Positions 30,453 through 39,266 of a stretch of DNA of 45,130 nucleotides are shown one piece after another. The stretch lies in NCBI GenBank assembly GCA_003599735.1, contig QZJI01000004.1:1-45130 (forward strand), read 5' to 3'. Both the position numbers and the translations under genes were made by a program. The stretch is from Dehalococcoidia bacterium. Lineage in GTDB: Bacteria; Chloroflexota; Dehalococcoidia; UBA2979. The stretch's first letter is position 1; each line of letters begins with the position of its first letter. The notes beneath the pieces are model-generated. The model saw nothing but the letters and a program-made list of their open reading frames with translations. It was not told the DNA's origin and searched no databases.

Positions 30453-31787
30453 ATGGCCGGTTGGCGCGAGGAGTACGAGCGTCGTCGGATGTCCTTCGAC
30501 GATGCGGCGGCCCTGATCCAGGGCGGCGACATCGTCTACACGCCGATCGGTGGGGACGCGCGGTCGTTCATGCCGGCCGTCCTGCAGCGGATCATGGCAC
30601 TCGATTATCAGGTCGCGATCCATGCGTGCAGCCCGACGCCCGCCCAGGAGTGGTTTACCGACGCCTACGCCGCGCTGCCGTTCGACCTGCGCACGGAGAT
30701 TTACGTTGGCCCGACAGGCCGCGTGGCGTTGGAGGCGAAGCGCGCCGACTTCTACTCGAACCTGTTTTCCAACCAGTTCAACGTGTGGGACCACCGTCCG
30801 CATGATCGCGAGCCGATCGATGTCTTCCTGACGCAATGCACGGCGCCGGACGCGGGCGGCTACGTGACGTTTGGCGGCCAGCCCTGGCAGAAGGGCGACT
30901 TCGCGCGGCGGGCGCGTACCTCGATTTTCGAGGTGTGGCCGTTTCTCCCGAATGTCCCAACCACCGAGCGGATGCACGTCTCCGAAGTGACGGCGTTCGT
31001 TGATACGTTGCTGACCGAAGCGCCGCCCGTCGCGGGGACCGTCCCACCACCGGAAGCCGCGACCATCATGGGCTTCGTGCGGGAGATTGTGCAGGACGGC
31101 GACACTGTGCAAATTGGCGCGGGCCGCACGGCGACGCACCTTGTCCCGCTCGGGCTCTTCGAGGGTAAGCACGACCTCGGCTGGCACTCCGAGATCACGC
31201 CGCTGGGTGTGCTGCCGCTGATGATGGCCGGTATCGTGAATTCCTCGCGAAAGTCCAATGACCGGGGCCTCCATGTCACGACGACGGTTTCGCCGCGGAC
31301 GCCCGAGGAGTTTGAGTGGTTGGAACGATCCGGGAAGATCGAGACGCGCGCGGTGAAGGACGTGAACTCGATCATCGAGGTCGCGAAGCAGGAGCGGATG
31401 TGCGCGATCAACAACGCGTTCACCGTGGACCTGACGGGACAGATCTGTTCGGAGTCCCTCGGCACCACCACCTACAACGGGACGGGCGGGCAGTCCGAGT
31501 TCCACATCGGCGCGGCGCTGGCGAAAGGCGGGAAGGCGATCACCGTCCTGCCGTCTTCCACGAAAGACGGCACCATCACGCGGATCGTGCCGGCGATTAC
31601 GGATGGCCAATTCGTGACGGTGCCGCGGACGTTCGCGGACTACGTGGTGACGGAGTTCGGCATCGCGCGGTTGGCCGGGAAGAGCCAGCGTCAGCGGGCT
31701 GAGGAACTGATCGCGATCGCCCACCCGGACCACCGAGGTGAGCTGCGGGCGCAGTTGCGTTCGCGGTTCTACCCCGCGCCCGACTAG
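30453..31787 (+). CDS. Acetyl-CoA hydrolase/4-hydroxybutyrate CoA-transferase family protein
   Basis: Class I CoA-transferase of 444 residues. The family's glutamate that forms the CoA thioester is in LGWHSEITPLGVLPLMMAG; IQIGAGRTATHLV-type and GTGGQSEFHIGAALAKGGKAI loops, plus VPAITDGQFVTVPRTFADYVVTEFGIA, match acetyl-CoA:carboxylate CoA-transferases. It would swap CoA between acetyl-CoA (or another acyl-CoA) and an organic acid. ATG 30453 follows AGGAGGGG. It lies downstream of the MFS gene on the same strand and 12 bases from the converging thyX gene. Confidence 0.87.
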   Translation: MAGWREEYERRRMSFDDAAALIQGGDIVYTPIGGDARSFMPAVLQRIMALDYQVAIHACSPTPAQEWFTDAYAALPFDLRTEIYVGPTGRVALEAKRADFYSNLFSNQFNVWDHRPHDREPIDVFLTQCTAPDAGGYVTFGGQPWQKGDFARRARTSIFEVWPFLPNVPTTERMHVSEVTAFVDTLLTEAPPVAGTVPPPEAATIMGFVREIVQDGDTVQIGAGRTATHLVPLGLFEGKHDLGWHSEITPLGVLPLMMAGIVNSSRKSNDRGLHVTTTVSPRTPEEFEWLERSGKIETRAVKDVNSIIEVAKQERMCAINNAFTVDLTGQICSESLGTTTYNGTGGQSEFHIGAALAKGGKAITVLPSSTKDGTITRIVPAITDGQFVTVPRTFADYVVTEFGIARLAGKSQRQRAEELIAIAHPDHRGELRAQLRSRFYPAPD

Positions 31788-31799
31788 CGCGTCCGCCCG

Positions 31800-32813
31800 C
31801 TACGCGTCTTCGGCTGCCTCCGGCGCTCCGGCTCCGATCTGCTGCGCGCCGCCCGCGAGGAGCGCCTGCAACTCGCGCCACTCGCCGGGAGACATCCCGG
31901 CGGCCTTCGCGGTGAGCGTTTCGCCGGCCAGCATGCGCCGGACTGCGTCCAGCGACTGCTGGGAGAGTTGAGCGCCCCCCTGGCGATAGTTCACGAACGC
32001 CTTGTGTGTCATCGGCACCCAGCGGGCCATGACGTCTGAGAGCGTGTCGGCGTAGACGCGGATCTCGTACTGAGCGTGCGCATCCGCGCGCAGCCGGACG
32101 AAGTGCATGAAGTTGTGTAGGTCCGTCTTCCAGTACCACTGGGTGTAGAAGTTGAGCGACAGGTTCATCCGCGCCAGTTCGCGCGCGATGCCGTCGTAGG
32201 ACGGGTCGCGAGGCTGTCCGTCCGGGCCCTCGTTTAGCAGTTCGTCATAGTGGCCGTAGGCGCGTTCGGCGTCGTCGCGCAGGATGGCTTGGACGCGGCG
32301 CGCCTGCTCCGCGTCCAGCGTGTCGCCTCGGCCCTGGCGGTTCGTCGAGGACTGCGCCGCGATGTGGGCGGCGTCCGGGATATAGAACTCGTTGTCCAGG
32401 ATCGAGTAGCGCGCTGAGTACTCGTTCACGTTGGCGGTGCGATGCCGGATCCACTGGCGCGCGACGAAGATCGGCAGTTTCACATGCAGTTTGATCTCGC
32501 ACATCTCGAACGGGGAGGTATGCCAGTTCCGCATGAGGTAGTTGATCAACCCCTGGTCGTCACGCTGGCGTTTCGTCCCGCGGCCGTAAGAGACGCGTGC
32601 CGCCTGCACGACCGCCGCGTCGTCGCCCATGTAGTCGATGACGCGGATGAAGCCATGGTCCAGGATGGGGAGCGGTTCGTAGAGGATCTCCTCGACGGCG
32701 GTGACGGTGGCGCGGCGTGTGGGGACGCATTCGGCGCGTTGGGCGTCGATTTCGGCGCGCTGTTCCGGCGTCAGCCGGGCGGCGTCCTCAGAGGCGTGCG
32801 TGGATCCGGCCAT
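31800..32813 (-). CDS. thyX: Flavin-dependent thymidylate synthase ThyX
   Basis: FAD-dependent enzyme that makes dTMP from dUMP with methylenetetrahydrofolate. The ThyX signature [14 protein letters not shown] (residues 123-136) matches RHR-x3-x-NE-x-S-x-R, and ARQWIRHR just precedes it. At 337 residues it is longer than the common 220-250-residue form, with an extra N-terminal 40 residues and a C-terminal helical tail ([17 protein letters not shown]... [13 protein letters not shown]). A dUTPase in the same window supplies dUMP. ATG 32813 is the start chosen; an upstream extension lacks conserved sequence. Confidence 0.93.
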   Translation of the reverse strand: MAGSTHASEDAARLTPEQRAEIDAQRAECVPTRRATVTAVEEILYEPLPILDHGFIRVIDYMGDDAAVVQAARVSYGRGTKRQRDDQGLINYLMRNWHTSPFEMCEIKLHVKLPIFVARQWIRHRTANVNEYSARYSILDNEFYIPDAAHIAAQSSTNRQGRGDTLDAEQARRVQAILRDDAERAYGHYDELLNEGPDGQPRDPSYDGIARELARMNLSLNFYTQWYWKTDLHNFMHFVRLRADAHAQYEIRVYADTLSDVMARWVPMTHKAFVNYRQGGAQLSQQSLDAVRRMLAGETLTAKAAGMSPGEWRELQALLAGGAQQIGAGAPEAAEDA

Positions 32814-32967
32814 CGGTCCCCTCCATTGTCGAGGGGCGCGGTGCGGGCGATGCGGGCGCGTTCGGCACGCCGGCAGGGGAGAGGCGCCACGCCGCACGGT
32901 CATGCAGTGCAGTGCTCCCGGCAGGATACCGAGGCGGCGGGGGAACGTCGAAGGTGCGGATGGCGCG

Positions 32968-33192
32968 TTAGCGGGCGGCGCGGCGGGCGATCCGTGCCAG
33001 GGCGGTCTCATTCGGATCCCAGAGACCGCAGCTGGTCTCCAGATTCTCGAGGAAGGGGCCGATGCAGTCTTTGCCCTCACGGACGATGTGATTGCAGAGC
33101 ATTACATAAGGATCCAACCGAGACGAATCAATCGTCCGGCGGAGCCAGCGGCATTCGATGGCGAGGCGGTCATTATCCACGTTCCGGAGCAT
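32968..33192 (-). CDS. Small hypothetical protein, His/Cys-containing
   Basis: A 74-residue protein, not recognised. It is compact and rich in charged residues, with [20 protein letters not shown], a central [19 protein letters not shown] containing Cys-Asn-His and a second Cys, and [17 protein letters not shown]. The spaced Cys/His residues could bind a metal, but no known motif fits. ATG 33192 is preferred; a TTG at 33255 would extend it by 21 residues. It lies between thyX and the membrane-anchored protein and is transcribed away from the latter. Confidence 0.55.
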   Translation of the reverse strand: MLRNVDNDRLAIECRWLRRTIDSSRLDPYVMLCNHIVREGKDCIGPFLENLETSCGLWDPNETALARIARRAAR

Positions 33193-33283
33193 ACCCCGGG
33201 CTTCCCATACATGCCTCGTGGTGCAGATGGAGGCGCGCGGTACGATGATCTCCAAGGGGGTTTCTCACCCTCAAGGAGCGAAT

Positions 33284-34204
33284 GTGCCTCAGTTGCCGCC
33301 CGTGGCCGCCGCGGCATTCGTCCTCTGCCTCCTGACCGTGATCGTCGGGACGGTCGTCGTCGTGCAGGTGCGGTCTCGCCAGCGGCGGATGCGACTGGCT
33401 GAGATGGTCCGAGCCACCGCGTCCATCCCGCGCCCCACCGTTTCTACGGTGGAGCCACCACTGGCGGCGACGCTGGCCCCGCTGCGTGGGAGGGACTATG
33501 GGGCGGCGGGGAGTGAGGGCCGTTTCCAGCCCTTCGAGGAGCGCCCAGCCCGGGCGCCCGCACCGGGACGCCCCGCCCGCCGGTTGGCCGCGCACGTCGA
33601 AGGCATGTCACCGACGGCGACCCCGGCTGCCGCGGTAATTGTGGCCGACGCCGAACCCGCGCTGGTGGTTTCCCTCGTGGAGCCCGTGGAGGCTGAACCA
33701 GATCCCGCCGTAGATTCGACCCTGCCGCCCGCTGAGGAGGTGGTGTCCGCCGTTGGGGCGGAGTCATTGTTGCCCGTGTGGGATGAGGTTCCCCCAATTG
33801 CGCGGCCGGAGGCTGATGTTTCACCAGACCAGGAGGCGGCAACCGAGCCGGGGCTCGCCAGTGTCGCTCCGGCGCCTCCGGTTGCGCCCCTGGGCGGCGA
33901 CGAGGTGCGAGTGGACGAGCCGGTCGAGGGCGCATCGGTGGTGCCCCCGCCCCCCCTGTCGCCTCCGGTACTCGAACCGCAGATCACGGTGTTGCCGCCT
34001 CGACTATCTGCGCCGGCGCTTCCGGCGCTTCCGGCGCTGATGACGCGCGAGATCGCCCTTGGCGATGCGGCACGGGCGCTCCGGGAGGCTCTGCCTGCCG
34101 TCCTGACGATGACCGATGGGCGGCGTCTGCGCCGTGCTGTGGCGATCGGGGCGGCGACCTCCGTCGTGGCGGTCGCCTTCGCGATCCGAAGCCGCCGCCG
34201 GTAG
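33284..34204 (+). CDS. Membrane protein with Pro/Ala/Glu-rich central region, unknown family
   Basis: A 306-residue protein with an N-terminal membrane helix (about 7-28, FVLCLLTVIVGTVVVV), a basic stretch RSRQRRMR, a 200-residue low-complexity region rich in Pro, Ala, Val and Glu with few predicted strands or helices, a short amphipathic helix DAARALREALPAVLT and a C-terminal membrane helix (AIGAATSVVAVAFAI) ending RSRRR. No family recognised. The GTG at 33284 follows AAGGAG with six-base spacing, so upstream ATG codons are rejected. Confidence 0.65.
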   Translation: MPQLPPVAAAAFVLCLLTVIVGTVVVVQVRSRQRRMRLAEMVRATASIPRPTVSTVEPPLAATLAPLRGRDYGAAGSEGRFQPFEERPARAPAPGRPARRLAAHVEGMSPTATPAAAVIVADAEPALVVSLVEPVEAEPDPAVDSTLPPAEEVVSAVGAESLLPVWDEVPPIARPEADVSPDQEAATEPGLASVAPAPPVAPLGGDEVRVDEPVEGASVVPPPPLSPPVLEPQITVLPPRLSAPALPALPALMTREIALGDAARALREALPAVLTMTDGRRLRRAVAIGAATSVVAVAFAIRSRRR

Positions 34205-34206
34205 GA

Positions 34207-34221
34207 CCCGGGGCCCCCGGG
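34207..34221. terminator. GC-only hairpin after the membrane protein gene
   Basis: CCCGGGG and CCCCGGG flank a single C directly after the TAG stop. The usable loop would open the inner pairs. There is no T tract, so this is a weak terminator candidate. Confidence 0.3.
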
Positions 34222-34304
34222 GGGTGGGGGATTTCACAGTTCCGCAATGCTTCGGCAATCTGCCCCGCACAACTCCCGCGCATGATCCGTTTCAGGAACA
34301 AGAG

Positions 34305-34325
34305 ATGAACAAGATTCGTCTCTGA
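34305..34325 (+). CDS. Possible six-residue leader ORF
   Basis: ATG-TGA encodes MNKIRL just upstream of the zinc-ribbon gene, with AGGA before it. Too short to be secure; it may be chance. Confidence 0.15.
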   Translation: MNKIRL

Positions 34326-34346
34326 TTCATGGGAGAGGAGGCGGAC

Positions 34347-34586
34347 ATGATCTACACCAAGGCTTGCCCGCGCTGCCAGGGAGATATCACTCGCGTCGAG
34401 GATGTCGGTGACACGTACTTCTCGTGTGTCCAGTGCGGCCACACCTTGTACCAGGCACCGGGCTTTGCGACCGGGCAGGCCGTGGACGCAAAGCGACCAT
34501 GGCTGACCGCGGTCGACCGTTCGGTCGCACGGAAGCGTCGGATCGGCCGGGCACCGGCACCGGTGGGTACGGCACGCGCGGCGTAA
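34347..34586 (+). CDS. Small zinc-ribbon protein
   Basis: A 79-residue protein with a single N-terminal zinc ribbon: CPRC near residue 7 and CVQCG near 27, giving a C-x2-C...C-x2-C knuckle pair, followed by a hydrophobic patch TLYQAPGF and a basic Ala/Arg/Pro tail (SVARKRRIGRAPAPVG). Such proteins often bind nucleic acid or act as adaptors; no specific role can be given. ATG 34347 with GAGGAGG five bases upstream is chosen; an in-frame ATG at 34329 lies just before that ribosome site. A perfect terminator follows. Confidence 0.7.
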   Translation: MIYTKACPRCQGDITRVEDVGDTYFSCVQCGHTLYQAPGFATGQAVDAKRPWLTAVDRSVARKRRIGRAPAPVGTARAA

Positions 34587-34607
34587 TATCGAAGCGTCAG
34601 CAGGTAG

Positions 34608-34643
34608 AAGGGCGGGGTCGCGCGACCCCGCCCTTTCTTTCTC
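34608..34643. terminator. Strong bidirectional terminator
   Basis: A perfect 28-base palindrome (34608-34635), AAGGGCGGGGTCGC and its complement, followed by TCTTTCTC. It lies between the converging zinc-ribbon and fabF genes. Confidence 0.85.
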
Positions 34644-34657
34644 GTCTGGGGGCAAAC

Positions 34658-35908
34658 CTACCCCTGGAATCGCCGGAAGACGGCGCTCGCGTTCTGGCCT
34701 CCGAGGCCGAACGAGTTCGACATTACGACATCGATCCGCGCCTCGACCGCCACGTTGGGCGTGATGTCGAGGTCGCATTCCGGGTCAGGGAATTCGTAGT
34801 TAATGGTTGGTGGTACGAGGCCGTGATGGAGGGCGAGCACGGAGGCGACAGCCTCGATGCCGCCGGCGCCCGCCGCGAGGTGGCCGGTCATCGACTTCGT
34901 AGAGGAGATTTTTACGCGGCGGGCGTCACGGTCGCCCAAAGCGATCTTGATGGCGTGCGTCTCCGTGCGGTCGTTCAATGGCGTGCTGGTGCCGTGCGCG
35001 TTGATGTAGTCGACCTGCGAGGGCTCGATGCCGGCGTCGCGCATGGCGCGGGTCATCGCCAGGGCCTGCCCTTCTGGGTCGGGGGCGGTGTCGTCCGTGG
35101 CGTCGAACGACCAGCCGACGCCCGCCAGTTCGCCGTAGACGCGCGCGCCACGCGCGAGGGCGGCTTCTTCGGACTCGATGAGCAAGACGCCAGAGCCCTC
35201 GCCCAGGATGAAGCCGTCACGCTGGATGTCGAATGGGCGGCAGGCGTGCGCGGGGTCATCGTTGTTTTTCGAAAGCGCGCCCATCCGCCCCATGGAAGAG
35301 AGGGAGAGCGGGGTGATCATCGCTTCCGCGCCGCCGACGAGGACGGCGCGGGCGTGGCCGAGCCGGATCAGGGAGAGCGCGTGGCCGAGGGCGTCCGTAC
35401 CGGAGGCGCAGGCGGTGTTAATGGTGGTGTTCGGCCCGCGGACGCCGAGTTGCCTCGCAAGGCGTGCCGCGCCCATATGCTGGCCCATACGGGTGATGAT
35501 GAACGGGTCGACACCGCGCGAGCCGCGCTCCACGTAGGCCATCCACTCCGGCCCCATATTGAAGACGTCGCCGGAGGTTGCCATCACCACGCCGATGTCA
35601 TCGCGGTTGGTGTCCGTGACCTCCAGTCCGCCGTCGCGCATGGCCTGGACGCCGGCGGCGTGGGCGAACTGCGCGAAGCGCCCGGTGCGGCGCGCGACCT
35701 TCCGCTCAAGGTATGGCTCGATGTCGAACCCTTTGACCTCGCCAGCGATCTGGACAAGGTCGGCGGCGGCATCCCACTGGGTGACGCGCCCGATGCCGTT
35801 GCGACCGGTGCGCAGCCCCTCCCAGTATTCCTCGATATCGTTGCCGATCGGCGTGACGGCGCCCATCCCGGTGATCAGGGCGCGGTGGATCGTGCGCGTG
35901 GCCGGCAT
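34658..35908 (-). CDS. fabF: Beta-ketoacyl-ACP synthase II (FabF)
   Basis: Condensing enzyme of fatty-acid elongation, 416 residues. The Cys-His-His triad is intact: NTACASGTDALG (C167), NAHGTSTPLND and KSMTGHLAAGAGG; the C-terminal SNSFGLGGQNAS is the usual glycine-rich loop. N-terminal ALITGMGAVTPIGN is typical of KAS II. ATG 35908 follows GGGAGGA. No other fab genes or acyl carrier protein are adjacent, so it may act as a stand-alone FabF. Confidence 0.95.
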   Translation of the reverse strand: MPATRTIHRALITGMGAVTPIGNDIEEYWEGLRTGRNGIGRVTQWDAAADLVQIAGEVKGFDIEPYLERKVARRTGRFAQFAHAAGVQAMRDGGLEVTDTNRDDIGVVMATSGDVFNMGPEWMAYVERGSRGVDPFIITRMGQHMGAARLARQLGVRGPNTTINTACASGTDALGHALSLIRLGHARAVLVGGAEAMITPLSLSSMGRMGALSKNNDDPAHACRPFDIQRDGFILGEGSGVLLIESEEAALARGARVYGELAGVGWSFDATDDTAPDPEGQALAMTRAMRDAGIEPSQVDYINAHGTSTPLNDRTETHAIKIALGDRDARRVKISSTKSMTGHLAAGAGGIEAVASVLALHHGLVPPTINYEFPDPECDLDITPNVAVEARIDVVMSNSFGLGGQNASAVFRRFQG

Positions 35909-36056
35909 ACAAATGTCCTCCCGAAGTCGCCTGGACGCTTCAATGCTACGCGCGCTGGGCTGTCGAAGCGACGGATTGGATCCCCCCTAAGGTTGGCGAC
36001 GCGTGGCAGAATACCCGCGGTCGCGCCGACCCCTCGGCGCGCGGGAGGGGTACCTG

Positions 36057-37253
36057 ATGCCGTTACCACTGGAGGGCTACCGGATACTTGACCTATCTGT
36101 CTGGCAGCAGGGGACCTACGCGACCACGATGCTGGCTGACATGGGCGCGGACGTCATCAAGATCGAATCTCACGCCAACCCTGATCCTGGCCGTGGCCTG
36201 CAGCAGGGCGGTCCTCGCAATGCCTACTTCAACACGCTCAACCGCGGGAAGCGTTCCATCCTGCTGGACATGAAGAACCGGGCGGGGATGGAGGTGTTCT
36301 GGCGGCTGATGAAGACCGCCGACGTATTCCACAACAACATGCGAGGCGGCGTGATGGAGCGGTTGGGCGTCACGTTCGAGACAATCCAGCAACACAACCC
36401 TCGCTGCATCTTCTCCAACGCAACGGGCTGGGGGCACCTGGGCCCGGAGCGCCACCGGGGCGCGATGGACACACTGGCGCAGGCGCGTGGCGGGTTCATG
36501 TCCGTCACGGGGGAGGGCGAGGACGGTCCCCCGACGCCCGCCGGATTCCCGCAGGCCGACCATGTCGGCGCGGTTGTCTCCGGGTATTCGATCGTCCTGG
36601 CGCTGCTGCACCGCGAACGGACGGGTGAGGTGCAGGAGGTGAACACCTCGCTGTATGGATCGCAGATGCTGATTCAGTCGTACAACATCACGCATGCAAT
36701 GTGGAGCGGTCAGCTGATCGGGCGGCGAAAGCACAACGAACGGCCACCCACCTGGAACCATTTCCAGGCAGGCGACGGCAAGTGGTTCATGATCGGCTTT
36801 CTGCCGGCGGACAAATGGTGGCCACAATTCTGCGACGTGCTGGGCTCCGAGGAGTTAAAGCACGACCCCTACCGGACAGCCGCCCAGCGCCTCGATCGGC
36901 TCGCTGAGGTGACAGCGAAGATGGACGCGATCTTCCAGACGAAAACGCGTGACGAGTGGATTGCGGCGTTTCACGCACAAGATCTGCTGGTGCAGCCGGT
37001 GATGGACTACCTCGAAATCGGCAAGGATCCGCAGGCGTGGGCGAACGGTTATCTCGTCGAGGTGCCGGACGAGACGGGCAAGCCGTGGCCCATGGTGGGT
37101 TCTCCCGTCCACCTTTCGAAGACCCCGGCCCGCATCGAAAAGCAGGCACCTGAGTTCGGCCAGCACACCGAGGAGGTGTTGCTGGAGTCCGGGTTCACCT
37201 GGGACGAGGTCGAGGCCTACCGCACGCAGGGCGCGTTCGGCGAGTCGCGGTAG
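36057..37253 (+). CDS. CaiB/BaiF CoA-transferase (third copy)
   Basis: Family III CoA-transferase of 398 residues. Motifs: ILDLSVWQQGTYATTMLADMG, GADVIKIES, NRGKRSILLDMKN, NNMRGGVMERLGV, the likely active-site Asp in GAMDTLAQARGG, HRERTGEVQEVNTSLYGSQ and a WNHFQAGDGKWFMIG segment common in this family. GQHTEEVLLE closes the protein. It is only distantly similar to the pair at 26347-28889. ATG 36057 has GGGAGGGG upstream. It is divergent from fabF. It could feed the HACL/OXC enzyme at 42574, as formyl-CoA transferase does for oxalyl-CoA decarboxylase; this is inference. Confidence 0.88.
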   Translation: MPLPLEGYRILDLSVWQQGTYATTMLADMGADVIKIESHANPDPGRGLQQGGPRNAYFNTLNRGKRSILLDMKNRAGMEVFWRLMKTADVFHNNMRGGVMERLGVTFETIQQHNPRCIFSNATGWGHLGPERHRGAMDTLAQARGGFMSVTGEGEDGPPTPAGFPQADHVGAVVSGYSIVLALLHRERTGEVQEVNTSLYGSQMLIQSYNITHAMWSGQLIGRRKHNERPPTWNHFQAGDGKWFMIGFLPADKWWPQFCDVLGSEELKHDPYRTAAQRLDRLAEVTAKMDAIFQTKTRDEWIAAFHAQDLLVQPVMDYLEIGKDPQAWANGYLVEVPDETGKPWPMVGSPVHLSKTPARIEKQAPEFGQHTEEVLLESGFTWDEVEAYRTQGAFGESR

Positions 37254-37284
37254 GCCAAGTGTCAGATGAGGCCCAGCGTAGAGG

Positions 37285-38154
37285 CTACAGACCGCCGAGG
37301 CTCTGGAGGAACTCGCGGATGTTGAGGGCGAGGGCGGCGGGCTGATCCGTGGGGACCGGGTGGCCAGCGTCCTCGATGAGGGAGACGCGCGAGCCGGCGA
37401 TGCGGCGGTGGAGGCGCTGGATCGCCTCCGGCGTCAGCATGTCGGTCTCGGAGCCGCGCACGATCATCGTGGGGCACTGGATGCGGTCGGCGGAGTCCCA
37501 GAGGTCGGCGAGGCGTCGCTGGCCGGGGTCCGGCTCCGGCGGCCGCACGGTAGCGTCCCGGAACACCGGGTCGAAGTCCCAGACGAACACGCCGTCCTCG
37601 TTCACGATGAAGGAGGCGCGCACGCGGCGCTCCAGCTGCTCTGTGTTCGCGTACGGGAAGAATTCCCGGAACGCGGCGACGGCCTCGTCGAGGCTCCCGA
37701 AGGAGTCGCCGACGGCGAGCAGGCGGCGCAGTTGTTCCACGCCGGAACGCAGGACCTCGGGCGCCGACTCGATAACAACGAGGGCGGTGACGGTCTCGGG
37801 GTGTTCGGCCGCGTAGCAGATGGCGTTGGCGCCGCCCATCGAGTGGCCGACGAGGGTGACCGAGCGCAGGTTTAGCGTCTCGATCAGTGAGGCGAGATCC
37901 TCGACCTGGGTCGCACGGGTGTAGTCGCGGTCAGCGGCACGGGCGGAGGAACCGTAGCCTCGCTGGTCGACGGCGATGACGCGGTACTCGCGGGCTAGAT
38001 CGGCAGCGACATCGGCCCAGGCCTCGGCCGTCTCCGCGTAGCCGTGCAGGAGCAGGAGGGCGTGGCGGCTGCGGGGGTCGCCCCACTCGCGGACGTGGAA
38101 GCGGACGCCGTTGGACTCGATCATCTCGTCACGCGGACGTGTATTGGTTGCCAT
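37285..38154 (-). CDS. Alpha/beta hydrolase
   Basis: A 289-residue alpha/beta-hydrolase. LLLHGYAETAEAWADV (oxyanion), IAVDQRGYGSSA, the nucleophile elbow LVGHSMGGANAI, the acid in VRGSETDML and the catalytic His in EDAGHPVPTDQP are all present; the order matches epoxide-hydrolase/haloperoxidase-type enzymes. Substrate unknown. An AT-rich stretch at 38275-38315, unusual for this sequence, lies upstream and probably holds the promoter. Confidence 0.88.
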   Translation of the reverse strand: MATNTRPRDEMIESNGVRFHVREWGDPRSRHALLLLHGYAETAEAWADVAADLAREYRVIAVDQRGYGSSARAADRDYTRATQVEDLASLIETLNLRSVTLVGHSMGGANAICYAAEHPETVTALVVIESAPEVLRSGVEQLRRLLAVGDSFGSLDEAVAAFREFFPYANTEQLERRVRASFIVNEDGVFVWDFDPVFRDATVRPPEPDPGQRRLADLWDSADRIQCPTMIVRGSETDMLTPEAIQRLHRRIAGSRVSLIEDAGHPVPTDQPAALALNIREFLQSLGGL

Positions 38155-38327
38155 GAGGATCCTCCGGGTAGGTGCGTCATCGATGGCGCATGGGATGTCG
38201 ATCGGCGCGCGCCGGCTTGCGGGCTGCGACGGGCGTCTGGAAGTTCGAATGTACGGCGGGGTATCGCTACGGCGTTGAAAATATCACAAAACGTATGACA
38301 CTGAATTTGGAACCCCGTCGGGCGACC

Positions 38328-39266
38328 TTAAAGGGCGGCGGTGATGTCGTTCGCGATGGGGAGGCCGTCCTGGAGCGCCAGCCAGTTCTTGCCTCGGTCG
38401 TGCGAAGCCCATAGCTGCGTCCCAGCGGCGACAAAAGCGAGGTCGTCCCAGTCGAAGGGTCGGACGATGCAGGGGACACGATCCCACTCATCGTTGTCGT
38501 CGAGCATGACGCGCTGCCAGGTCACCCCGCCGTTCGCGGAGCGGAAGACCGCACCTTCGACACCGGGGGCGCGACGGGCGGCGGAGTAGATGAGCGTGTC
38601 CGGCGTGCCCGGCAACACCGCGAGGGTGCCGCCCCACGAGCGGTCGAGGCCGCCGATGCTCTGCACCCAGGTGTAGCCCTCGTCCTCGCTACGGAAGATG
38701 CCGCTGGGCGTAGTGGCGAAGAGACGGTCGCGGCGTTCGGGATGGACCCACATGCGATGCACTTTTGGATCGAGGCCGTCTGTCCGGCGCATCCACGAGG
38801 CACCGCCGTCGCGGGTGTGCCAGCATCCACCGCCGACAATCGCGATGACAACGCCCTCGGTCACCTCGCCGGCGGCGGCGACGTAGGGGGCGACGCCCGG
38901 CGCCGGTGGGGCGAAGCGGTTGAGTTTGATGACGTTCTGGACGCCATCGATGGTGGTCCACGTCGCGCCCTTGTCGTGTGAGCGGTGGAGGCGGCCATCC
39001 GCGCCGCCGATGAACAGGTCGCCGGCCGTGGTGACGGAGACGGAGCGCGGGTCACCCTCCCAGCCGCGTTCCCAGCGCTTGCCGGCGAACACCCAGACGC
39101 CTTCGCCCGGCGCGGCCGCGAGGCCGAGGCCGTCACGGAAATCGACACGGTCGAAGCGCTTCCCAGCGACGGCGACGACCGGCGCGCGACCGGGCTCGAC
39201 CTGGAGAAGTCCTTCGTCGGTGGCGAGGACGATGCCGAGCGGGTCGTACTTACGGCGGCTAATCAT
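38328..39266 (-). CDS. Asp-box (BNR) beta-propeller protein
   Basis: A 312-residue cytoplasmic protein (no signal peptide) with five Asp-box repeats: SHDKGATW, TRDGGASW, SEDEGYTW, SANGGVTW and SHDRGKNW, about 45-60 residues apart. This spacing predicts a beta-propeller like VPS10/sialidase or Ycf48-like repeats. No sialidase catalytic residues are evident, so it is more likely a binding scaffold. Its ATG overlaps the sir2 stop (ATGA), so both are made from one transcript. Confidence 0.85.
   Translation of the reverse strand: MISRRKYDPLGIVLATDEGLLQVEPGRAPVVAVAGKRFDRVDFRDGLGLAAAPGEGVWVFAGKRWERGWEGDPRSVSVTTAGDLFIGGADGRLHRSHDKGATWTTIDGVQNVIKLNRFAPPAPGVAPYVAAAGEVTEGVVIAIVGGGCWHTRDGGASWMRRTDGLDPKVHRMWVHPERRDRLFATTPSGIFRSEDEGYTWVQSIGGLDRSWGGTLAVLPGTPDTLIYSAARRAPGVEGAVFRSANGGVTWQRVMLDDNDEWDRVPCIVRPFDWDDLAFVAAGTQLWASHDRGKNWLALQDGLPIANDITAAL

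Noticed and set aside
34305-34325. Attenuator leader peptide for the zinc-ribbon gene
   Set aside because: Six codons with no repeated regulatory codon and no competing hairpins; kept only as a very low-confidence ORF.
34424-36091. A 555-codon plus-strand frame opposite fabF
   Set aside because: Antisense shadow of FabF, which has all catalytic residues; the translation has no recognisable domains.
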